Part shown: in pieces, positions 57,589 to 64,000 of the stretch
Numbering within the stretch: position 1 is the first letter of the stretch
Layout of the letters: each line of letters begins with the position of its first letter
Assembly (NCBI RefSeq): GCF_001952855.1
Contig: NZ_LPNO01000014.1
Coordinates: forward strand, 1 to 64,000
Reading direction: 5' to 3'
Source of the DNA: Pseudomonas sp. ATCC PTA-122608
Lineage (GTDB): Bacteria > Pseudomonadota > Gammaproteobacteria > Pseudomonadales > Pseudomonadaceae
Length of the DNA: 64,000 bases
Translations under genes and position numbers: made by a program
The notes under the pieces: generated by a model
Seen by the model: the letters and a program-made list of their open reading frames with translations, nothing else
Told to the model about the DNA's origin: nothing
Database searches by the model: none

Positions 57589-58626
57589 TTAAGCGGATGG
57601 CAACGGATTGGCATCAAAGGTGGACGGCGGCGCCACCTGTAGCGTAGTGATCGAACCTTGGTCGGAGAGCGAATAAGTAATCTTGGAGATCAGCATGTCC
57701 TGGTCAAATTCCAGCACCGGATCGATCACCCGCACCAACAGGTTGTGGCGCCACAAATCGCCGTTGGACTGCCGCCAGCCTTGCACGGTGTAAGTGGTGG
57801 TCAGGGCTTTCCCAGTACGGGTAGCGCGTTCCCAGTCGGCACGTTGCTGGGCCAGTTCGGGCGTCAACTGGGTCGGCTCGCTGATCACCGTGACGCGTTT
57901 TCGCGCGGCTTTTTCATCCCGGGAATTCCCTGAAACCTCACTGACCGCCGCTGCGTTTTTTTGATCATCGCCCTTGTGCTGGCCGATGACGCGGTACTCG
58001 GAAAACACCGTGCCGAAGTCCATCGGTGCGTTAGCCGAAAGGATGTTCTTACCCAGTTCCAGGCGGTCATTCGCACGCCCTGCACTACCGGGCAATGCCA
58101 GCACCAGGCGTCCGTCCGCATCGTCGGTAGAGAACACCCGATACAGCGTCAGCAAGCGGTCGATGGATTGGAATACCGTCTCCCCGGGCACGATGCTGTG
58201 GGTCTGCAAACGTGTGGTCTCGGCAATCTCGCTGTGCACCTCGACGCCATAGGTGGCCGTCAGCGCACGGACGATGCTCAGCACACTTTGCCCGCGCCAC
58301 TGGCCGGGCTGGTTTATCGCTGCGCAGTCCACCAGGTCCTGCGTCACTGAACCGCCTTGAATACTCAGGCTGATCTGCTGGCCGTCGTAACTGATGGGCG
58401 CCTTGAACACAAAGCCGGTGAGCACCAGATCGCAACCAATGCGCACCTGGCAACGGACTCCAGGCTTGATCGGCACTGCCAGGGTTTGCCCGGGCCATTG
58501 CCAGGTGATGTCAAGGGTGAAGGTGCGAAATTGACGCTCCAGGTCGGCGCTGATTTCCACGCTTTTCCAGCCGCCATAATCCAGGCCGTCCACGGTCAGA
58601 GTGACGGCATTGTCCAACTCGTTCAT
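57589..58626 (-). CDS. Baseplate hub protein gp44-like (Mu gpP, late-control D type)
   Basis: A 345-residue hub protein. It opens NAVTLTVDGLDYGGWKSVEIS and carries SIVRALTATYGVEVHSE and LLVRVIDPVLEFDQDMLISK, patterns of Mu gpP. It probably forms the hub carrying the gp45 spike. It starts 3 nt after the gp43 stop. Confidence 0.87.
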   Translation of the reverse strand: MNELDNAVTLTVDGLDYGGWKSVEISADLERQFRTFTLDITWQWPGQTLAVPIKPGVRCQVRIGCDLVLTGFVFKAPISYDGQQISLSIQGGSVTQDLVDCAAINQPGQWRGQSVLSIVRALTATYGVEVHSEIAETTRLQTHSIVPGETVFQSIDRLLTLYRVFSTDDADGRLVLALPGSAGRANDRLELGKNILSANAPMDFGTVFSEYRVIGQHKGDDQKNAAAVSEVSGNSRDEKAARKRVTVISEPTQLTPELAQQRADWERATRTGKALTTTYTVQGWRQSNGDLWRHNLLVRVIDPVLEFDQDMLISKITYSLSDQGSITTLQVAPPSTFDANPLPSA

Positions 58627-58629
58627 GGG

Positions 58630-59868
58630 TTACTCCCTGACCACTTGCAGATCCGCCGGTGGCAGAAAGCCCGGATGGGCCACCCGATTGCGCTGCACCA
58701 CCTCGCCCACTCGCGTCGCGTCGCCGAAGCGCTGATACGCCAGCAGCAAGGCGGGCATGCTGCGCATTGGCGTCAGGTTGACCAGTCGCACACCGGACGA
58801 AGCCACCGCCGTCAGATGCGTGAACATCTGTTGGCGCAAGTCATTCAGCGCAACGTAGTGCCCGGCGTCGGCCTTCAATGCGGCTTGCCACATGGCTTCG
58901 TTCAGAAGGTCACGCAGCACCAGCACATCATCAGCCACCGGTACTTCACGGCGCTGCACCGGCTGTGCCGCCTGTTGCGCCAGGGACGGCGTGGTGCTTA
59001 GGGTCACCGCCTTGGTCGCCACCGGTACGTCCGCCAGCCAATGGGCGATCTTCACCCACAACGCGTCCTGTACCAGGTTGGCAGTGGCCTGCACGGCGGC
59101 CACGCTGTCCTTGCCGGTGGTCAGCTTTGGCACGTCGATAGTGCGAGCCGCTTCCACCTGCTGCGAGAGGTTGGCCAACATGCCACGATAGCCGCTGCGG
59201 GCGAACGCCTTGAGGTCCTTCACATCGCCGAGCAAGCCCTTGAATTCGGCGCTCAATTCCTTGGGAACTTCCTTGATGGCTTTGACCAAGGCGTTCAGGT
59301 CGCCATACAACTGAATCAGCGGGGCAAACTGCTGCTCAATCACCTGGTAAACCTCAGCCAGCCCATTGCGCAGCGCCTGGATACCCACCCGTGCCTGTTT
59401 CACCAGTGCGACGGCCTGCTCAAAACGCAGCACCGCCGACCCCAGCAAACTGTCGGCTGACACCAGCAACAGCTGGCGGGTATTGACCGCCGCAGTGGGA
59501 AACTTCAAGGGTTCGTCGGGATAGAACTTCAGGGCAAATGTCACCAGCCCGCCGTCCTGGCGAGTCTGGGTCATCTCACATTCGCCGACCTTGACCTGCA
59601 ACCGTCCAAGCCAAGGGTGCACCAGCTCGCCAGCGCCCTCCTCCAGGGCCTTGAGCAACTTGTCGCGTTGCTCCAGGCAATCCTCGCCCACTACAAATGC
59701 CGTCAGCTCATGCACCCGGGACTGTTGGCCCAGCCCTTCAAAAAAAGGCAGGTCGCGCTGAGGGTATTCGTGCAACTGGCCCTTCTTGCCGACCGGGACT
59801 TTCGCCTGGTCAACCCAAAACCCGACGCCACGAAACGACGCCGGCAACAAACGATCACGCCAGCTCAT
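58630..59868 (-). CDS. Mu gp43/N-like baseplate-associated protein
   Basis: A 412-residue protein opening MSWRDRLLPASFRGVGFWVD, the usual start of this family, then FEGLGQQSRVHELTAFVVGEDC. It carries the DNA-circularisation-protein domain named after Mu N, although in tails it is a baseplate or tape-measure-end protein. ATG 59868 has GGAGG upstream and overlaps the tape-measure stop by 14 nt. Confidence 0.85.
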   Translation of the reverse strand: MSWRDRLLPASFRGVGFWVDQAKVPVGKKGQLHEYPQRDLPFFEGLGQQSRVHELTAFVVGEDCLEQRDKLLKALEEGAGELVHPWLGRLQVKVGECEMTQTRQDGGLVTFALKFYPDEPLKFPTAAVNTRQLLLVSADSLLGSAVLRFEQAVALVKQARVGIQALRNGLAEVYQVIEQQFAPLIQLYGDLNALVKAIKEVPKELSAEFKGLLGDVKDLKAFARSGYRGMLANLSQQVEAARTIDVPKLTTGKDSVAAVQATANLVQDALWVKIAHWLADVPVATKAVTLSTTPSLAQQAAQPVQRREVPVADDVLVLRDLLNEAMWQAALKADAGHYVALNDLRQQMFTHLTAVASSGVRLVNLTPMRSMPALLLAYQRFGDATRVGEVVQRNRVAHPGFLPPADLQVVRE

Positions 59869-61471
59869 TGGAGCCTCCAAGGGACAGGGAACGGTAGCCG
59901 ACACGTGGGGTGACGCTCAGGCCGGGCTGGTTGGTTCTGGGCTGGTCGACCCGCAGGCCGGCCGGTGCGTTGTCAAAGCTCACCCGCAAGTCGCCATTGA
60001 GTTGCGTGCGGTTGTTGGCAGCGGTTTGTTGCAGCAACGAACTGGAGCTGGACGCCAGCGGTGATACCAAGCCAGGACCCTTGCGGAACCAGGATGGGTT
60101 ACGCGCGCTTTCGGCATTGCGTTCCTGTTGCTCGGTGGTCAACTCCAGCACACTGCCGGTCGCCTGGTTGATCACTTCACCCAGCCCACCATTGAACAGC
60201 TTGCGAATCGGCGCGGTGATCACCGCAAGCTTCTCCGACAGCGCCGTGAACCAGCTCAGTACCGGTGCCCACATGGCTTCAAGTTGCTCCATCGGATGCC
60301 AGTCGTCGAACAGGCCACTCAACACCACAAAGGCGTCCTGGGCCTGCAACTTGATATCGCTCCAGATCGAGACGAACGCACCGGTGACGGAGCCCCAAAC
60401 GGCAGAGATCTTGTTTAGGGGCGACCAATCGAAGTAACTGCTGACGATGGTAAAAGCCGCCAGCGCGGTGAGTTTGAAGTCACTCCAGATCGCCGCAAAC
60501 ATCTCACTGATCACGCCCCAGTTGGCAATGATTTGCCCTTGGGGTGACCAACTGAACAGGCTTTTCATGAACTCGACCACCGGCACACTCAGTGCCTTGA
60601 GCAAGTCCCAGAAGGCCGCAAAAAAACTGCTCAAAGGCGCCCAGTTGTTGACGATCAAACCGATTGGCGACCAGGAAAACAGTGTGGTGAAAAAGCCGAT
60701 CAGCGGCTGCGCCATCACCTTAAGCGACGTCCACAGCCCCGCAAAAAAACCTGTGATCGGCCCCCACAGGCGCATCACTTGTTCCAGAGGACGAAACGCA
60801 AAGACCGTCTGAAAAAAAGCGCCCAGGGTTCCAATCGCCGCCATCACCCGCTCGCCCAGCCCGACAAAAAACGCCGAAATCGGCTTCCAGTTGGCGACGA
60901 TCAATCCCGCCGCCACGGCAATGCCCACGGCCACCAACACTATCGGGTTGGCGCTGAGCACCAGTTGCATCAGCCCCAGCGCTTGGGACACGCCGGTGAC
61001 AGCCGCTTGAATAGCGGTAAACGCCACCGCACCCGCTGCGAGGCCCTGCACCAGTTGCGGATTCTCGGTAAGCACTTGGGCCACCGAGGTCAGCAACGGC
61101 TCCAGCCCGACCACCACTGCCGTGACGGCTGGCAACAGCGCCGTACCGAAAGCCACTGATACCTTGTCCAACGAGGCGTTGAAACTCTCCAGCCCTTGCG
61201 CTGCCGATTCAGCAACCCCTTGACCCACAGCAGCATTGACCTCGCCAACCTGCCCCTTGAATGCCAACGCCGATTTGATACCGCTGACAAACGGTGCTGC
61301 CAGCCCACCACCCTTCACCAAACCGGAAATATCCAACTTGCCGAGGCCGGTGTGTTCCAGGTTCTGCCTGAAGCGTCCGACCGTGGCCTGCAGCGCGGCG
61401 AGCTTGGGCGACAGCTGGTCGATCCCGGTCAGGCGCACGGCGGTACTTTCTACTTTCTGAGCTTCTGCCAT
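59855..61471 (-). CDS. Tail tape-measure protein with 41-residue repeats
   Basis: A 538-residue tape measure. The N-terminal part is Ala/Gly-rich and helical. From about residue 183 to 430 it consists of six consecutive units of 41 residues (the last with one extra), each with Trp at unit position 13 and, in the middle ones, an opening like FSWSPxGxI. The C-terminal part is Ser/Asn-rich. Tape length sets tail length; 538 residues suggest roughly 80 nm if largely helical. ATG 61471 overlaps the stop of the frameshifted chaperone reading by one base. Confidence 0.87.
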   Translation of the reverse strand: MAEAQKVESTAVRLTGIDQLSPKLAALQATVGRFRQNLEHTGLGKLDISGLVKGGGLAAPFVSGIKSALAFKGQVGEVNAAVGQGVAESAAQGLESFNASLDKVSVAFGTALLPAVTAVVVGLEPLLTSVAQVLTENPQLVQGLAAGAVAFTAIQAAVTGVSQALGLMQLVLSANPIVLVAVGIAVAAGLIVANWKPISAFFVGLGERVMAAIGTLGAFFQTVFAFRPLEQVMRLWGPITGFFAGLWTSLKVMAQPLIGFFTTLFSWSPIGLIVNNWAPLSSFFAAFWDLLKALSVPVVEFMKSLFSWSPQGQIIANWGVISEMFAAIWSDFKLTALAAFTIVSSYFDWSPLNKISAVWGSVTGAFVSIWSDIKLQAQDAFVVLSGLFDDWHPMEQLEAMWAPVLSWFTALSEKLAVITAPIRKLFNGGLGEVINQATGSVLELTTEQQERNAESARNPSWFRKGPGLVSPLASSSSSLLQQTAANNRTQLNGDLRVSFDNAPAGLRVDQPRTNQPGLSVTPRVGYRSLSLGGSNELA

Positions 61472-61898
61472 CACTGCACCTGCTGCATCGCATTGATCCG
61501 TTGCGCATGCTCCAGGGATTCCCGGAGCGTATCCAAAGGCCTGGCCAGCATCTGTTCGGGGTCAACCTTCCAGAACCAGGCCAGGTCGTAGGCCACCGCA
61601 ATCAGCTCGGCGACGGAGCCTGCGCCGCACTCATGAAAAAACCGGCGACGGCCCAGCTCAGCGCGTTGAAGTCCACCAGGTCGAGCTGGTTGACCGACGA
61701 CGGCGGAATGCCCGCGCACACCGCGATGTACTTGGCGGCAACGTCGAGGTCGAGACTCACGTCTTCGCCCTTGTCGATCTTGTACGGCAGTGCCTTGATC
61801 GCCCGCACCTCCTGCACCGTCGGGCGGCGCAGGGTGAGTTCGGTCAGTGGCTCGCCGTGGGCCTCGATGGCCACTTGCAGCTTCACCGTATCGGTCAT
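61471..61898 (-). CDS. Tail assembly chaperone, frameshifted long form (142 residues)
   Basis: Residues 1-88 come from the short form. After a -1 slip at T_TTT_TTC (61641-61635) reading continues HECGAGSVAELIAVAYDLAW and ends at 61471, adding 54 residues. The extension contains WKVDPEQMLARPLDTLRE, typical of the second reading of Mu/P2/lambda-type tail chaperones. The long and short forms together coat the tape measure during tail assembly. No conventional start with a ribosome site is evident for the second frame. Confidence 0.75.
61602..61898 (-). CDS. Tail assembly chaperone, short form (Mu gp41-like)
   Basis: A 98-residue protein, MTDTVKLQVAIEAHGEPLTE onward, with LTLRRPTVQEVRAIKALPYK typical of phage tail assembly chaperone E. 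ATG 61898 overlaps the tube stop by 4 nt (ATGA). It terminates at TGA 61604-61602, about 10 codons after the slippery site. Confidence 0.85.
   Translation of the reverse strand: MTDTVKLQVAIEAHGEPLTELTLRRPTVQEVRAIKALPYKIDKGEDVSLDLDVAAKYIAVCAGIPPSSVNQLDLVDFNALSWAVAGFFMSAAQAPSPS
61635..61641 (-). promoter_or_regulatory. Programmed -1 frameshift slippery heptamer
   Basis: T_TTT_TTC in the zero frame of the chaperone gene (codons GGT TTT TTC), of the ideal X_XXY_YYZ form. A slip joins the short form to the overlapping open frame. Confidence 0.8.
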
Positions 61899-62242
61899 TG
61901 CCAGGTCCCCTTGATGCCTTCGAATTTCAGCTCGATCACGGCGTCGTCGCCCTTGGCCACTGGCTCTTCCACCAGGTAGGCACCGGCCAGCACGTAGACC
62001 TTGCCGTTGTTGAATTCGCAGGTGACGGTCATGTCGGTGCCGGCGATCAGTTGCTTCAATGGAAAGTCCGGCGTGTGCAGTGCGGTAACTTTGAACGATG
62101 GAGTGATGTCGGTTTCCTTGTAGAAACCCGGCACCACGGTTTCCCGCTTGACGGCCATCAACGGTGCTTCGCAGCCGCCGTTGATGGTCAGTTGAGCGCC
62201 GTCCACTTTGACGTAGCAGGTGCCCGCAATCAGTTGACCCAT
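61895..62242 (-). CDS. Tail tube protein (Mu gpM-like)
   Basis: A 115-residue protein opening MGQLIAGTCYVKVDGAQLTI, the standard start of Mu/SfV tube proteins, with GGCEAPLMAVKRETVVPGFYKE. It polymerises into the inner tube within the sheath. It lies 63 nt after the sheath gene. Confidence 0.88.
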   Translation of the reverse strand: MGQLIAGTCYVKVDGAQLTINGGCEAPLMAVKRETVVPGFYKETDITPSFKVTALHTPDFPLKQLIAGTDMTVTCEFNNGKVYVLAGAYLVEEPVAKGDDAVIELKFEGIKGTWQ

Positions 62243-62305
62243 GATGTTTCTCCCAAAAATAAGCCCGCACTCGGCGGGCTGGAATCAGTTGCGAAAAGCG
62301 CGGGG

Positions 62306-63802
62306 TTACACCGCCGCGTCGTACTGCAAACGGAACTGGTTGAGCAGCGCAAACACCCGCAGCCCGTTGACGTAATCCGGCGGGAATAGCACGTTGACCC
62401 GGCTCGGGTCCTGGCTATCGCGCTCGACGATCAGGTGCTCGGCGAACAGCTCGGCGTTCTCCACATGGCCTTCCAGTTCCAGCTTGGCGTACTGGGCGAT
62501 CAGCTCACCGCGAATAGTGCTCGGGGTGACGATCGGCTGGCCGGCGCCAAAACGCGTACCGTCAGCAGCGAGCTTGTGGCGCCCGTACTTGCTGGTGATC
62601 ACGCTTTGCAGACGGCGCACGATAAAGGCCGACTGGTGCAGGGTTTCGCTGTCCAGGTAGGAGTTGTCCGCCTGGCCGAAAGCGTTCTTCTGGTAGGTGG
62701 TGATCGCCCGCTGAATGCGCACGTAACCGCCTTCGTAGTAAGCGGTGGCGATGCCGTAGTTGAGCAGCGATTGGCGCTCGGTCAGGGTGAAGCGGTCGCT
62801 GGCGTCGGCCGGGTCGAGGCCTGGCAGGCTGCCGCTTTGGGTCGGACGGCTGGCATCGGCGGAGATAAATACTGCCGTGCGTGCAGCCAAGGCCGCTGCC
62901 TGGACCCAGAACGGTTGCGGCACGCCCGGCTCCATGGCCTGGATGGTCACGTGCTGGTCGTTACGCCCTTGCCCGGCAGCCACCAGGGTGCCGATGGTGC
63001 CGCGCTTGGCGGTGTAGACGTGACCAAACAGTTGCTTGGCCCAGGACCAGCGACCGCTGTTGTCATCCATCACCGCTTGCCAGGCGTTGAGGCTGGTAGT
63101 GTCGGCCCAGGGCATGCAGATGAACTCGAACGGCTCATCGCCCAGCGCAGCCAGCGCCGCGAGTTGGTCCGGTACACCGGCACCCGCCGCCATTTTGCCG
63201 AGCACGGCGGTCAGGCCGTCGGGGATTTGTTCACCGTTGCTCTGGCCCAGGCGGTTGAGCTGCAGGCTGATGTCGTTGCCACTGTCACCGGTCCATTTGG
63301 CAGTCAGGGTGACGGTGCCATCGGCGGCTACCGCACTGACCGGCAGGTCGGCACTGGCGTTGATTTTCAACGCCAGGGCGGTGGCGGCAACGGCAGCGGT
63401 CGCGCCATTGATCACGGTCGCTTGAACGCGGGTGCCGCCGACGTACAGGTTGAGAATGCCACCTTGGGTCGCGGTGCCGGTCAGCTTGAGCTCGGCCTTG
63501 GCCGCGCTGCCTTCGGTACTGTGCAGCGGCAGGCACCAGATCTCGCCCACCGGGTCACTCTTGCGGAACGTCTCGTACATCGATGCCAGCATCGAACCCT
63601 GGCCACCGATACGCTTGGCCATGGCCGCGCTCGATACCAGCACCAGGCTGCCGACTTCCGGGCTGGTGACGTTGTCGTTGACCTGGGCCACGATCAGCCG
63701 ACGCAGGGCCGACGACGCACTATTGGCTGCCGAATTGTCCATCTCGGCGTAGAACAGCGGCACACGAATGTCCGCCGGAATATGACTGAATCCAATCGCC
63801 AT
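62306..63802 (-). CDS. Contractile tail sheath protein (Mu gpL-like)
   Basis: A 498-residue sheath. It opens MAIGFSHIPADIRVPLFYAEMDNS and closes with VNVLFPPDYVNGLRVFALLNQFRLQYDAAV, both typical of Mu/SfV sheaths. Sheath contraction drives the tube into the target cell. ATG 63802 has GGGAG 7 nt before it and shares one base with the stop of the preceding gene (TAATG). Confidence 0.93.
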   Translation of the reverse strand: MAIGFSHIPADIRVPLFYAEMDNSAANSASSALRRLIVAQVNDNVTSPEVGSLVLVSSAAMAKRIGGQGSMLASMYETFRKSDPVGEIWCLPLHSTEGSAAKAELKLTGTATQGGILNLYVGGTRVQATVINGATAAVAATALALKINASADLPVSAVAADGTVTLTAKWTGDSGNDISLQLNRLGQSNGEQIPDGLTAVLGKMAAGAGVPDQLAALAALGDEPFEFICMPWADTTSLNAWQAVMDDNSGRWSWAKQLFGHVYTAKRGTIGTLVAAGQGRNDQHVTIQAMEPGVPQPFWVQAAALAARTAVFISADASRPTQSGSLPGLDPADASDRFTLTERQSLLNYGIATAYYEGGYVRIQRAITTYQKNAFGQADNSYLDSETLHQSAFIVRRLQSVITSKYGRHKLAADGTRFGAGQPIVTPSTIRGELIAQYAKLELEGHVENAELFAEHLIVERDSQDPSRVNVLFPPDYVNGLRVFALLNQFRLQYDAAV

Positions 63803-63984
63803 TATTTGGCTCCCTGTGGTTTTGCCGCCTTGACGGCTTTGGTTGTGATGTCGCCATCGGCCAGACGTCGACGCCACCAGGCGTTGTCCGGGACTTCGCG
63901 GCCTTCGGCCGGCAACAGATCGCCCGCCTCCGGGTCAGGTACGGCACGGCCGGAAACCGGCAGTACGGTGATGCGTTTGCTCAT
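63802..63984 (-). CDS. Small tail-module protein, DUF2635 (Mu gp38-like)
   Basis: A 60-residue basic protein, MSKRITVLPVSGRAVPDPEA, ending AVKAAKPQGAK. It matches the short DUF2635 protein that precedes the sheath gene in Mu-like tails; its role is unknown. GAGG lies 7 nt before ATG 63984. The gene upstream of it is outside the window. Confidence 0.82.
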   Translation of the reverse strand: MSKRITVLPVSGRAVPDPEAGDLLPAEGREVPDNAWWRRRLADGDITTKAVKAAKPQGAK

Positions 63985-64000
63985 GGTTTTACCTCGGCAG

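Larger units (their letters stand above)
52392..64000 (-). mobile_element. Contractile phage-tail module (Mu/SfV type), probable R-type tailocin, truncated by the window
   Basis: All genes are on one strand and tightly packed, many sharing one to fourteen bases. The content is gp38-like, sheath, tube, chaperone, tape measure, five or six baseplate proteins, fibre, fibre chaperone and lysis genes. No capsid, portal, terminase, integrase or replication gene is seen in this 11.6 kb. It sits beside cinA-recA, which is the known mutS/cinA locus of P. fluorescens tailocins. REPINs are absent here though present through the rest of the window. The upstream control region and mutS would lie beyond 64000. 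Confidence 0.8.

Overview
The window is a chromosomal segment of a Pseudomonas of the fluorescens group. The assignment rests on gene order and on typical signatures: arcB-arcC, gcsR next to the glycine-cleavage operon, colRS next to inaA, groES-groEL-fxsA, mprF-virJ-kup-rimO, finR/fpr, dgkA-erdR, recX-recA-cinA, and many GTGGGAGCGGGC / TGTAGGAGCGAGC extragenic palindromes. G+C is high throughout, and long open frames antisense to real genes are common for that reason.

Region 1 (1-9.7 kb) holds amino-acid catabolism. It starts with the end of arcB, then an arcC that has lost about 59 nt and changes frame, then a small conserved gene. Next come gcsR (a sigma-54 activator) and its target operon gcvH-gcvP-sdaA-gcvT. 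Ahead of gcvH are three GcsR-like operators and a consensus sigma-54 promoter. Region 2 (9.7-26.9 kb) is largely cell envelope and stress: a cold-shock gene, an RDD membrane protein, then colR-colS with a methyltransferase, inaA and a small membrane protein. Divergent from colR is a sulfatase-type phospho-lipid transferase followed by a PAP2 phosphatase. Two near-identical ColR boxes, at the same distance from their genes, link the methyltransferase/inaA unit and the sulfatase-type gene. A second two-component pair (RstAB-like) precedes a GH8 glucanase. groES-groEL, fxsA, a HugZ-type protein, an SDR and a YdiY-type barrel follow.

Region 3 (26.9-52.3 kb) is core genome: an alkyltransferase-like protein, ampG, proS, dinB with a LexA box, two tandem initiator tRNA units, mprF-virJ, kup, rimO, several RNA-modification genes (S4 pseudouridine synthase, trmO, tapT), fpr/finR, dgkA, erdR, a DUF4146 secreted protein, a LOG-family protein, and recX-recA-cinA with a LexA box before recA.

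Region 4 (52.4 kb to the end) is a contractile phage-tail module of Mu/SfV type, all on the minus strand and cut by the window edge. In transcription order it holds a gp38-like protein, sheath, tube, tail chaperone with a programmed -1 frameshift, a tape measure made of 41-residue repeats, gp43-gp48-like baseplate proteins, tail fibre, fibre chaperone, endolysin, Rz and a nested Rz1. Lying next to cinA-recA and showing no capsid genes in view, it fits the mutS/cinA tailocin (R-type bacteriocin) locus of fluorescent pseudomonads, but the rest of the element lies outside the window.

Nothing here is a wholly unknown system. The most informative items are the arcC lesion, the paired ColR boxes, the GcsR operator array, the tail-chaperone slippery site, the tape-measure repeat and the terminator-like hairpin inside the endolysin gene.
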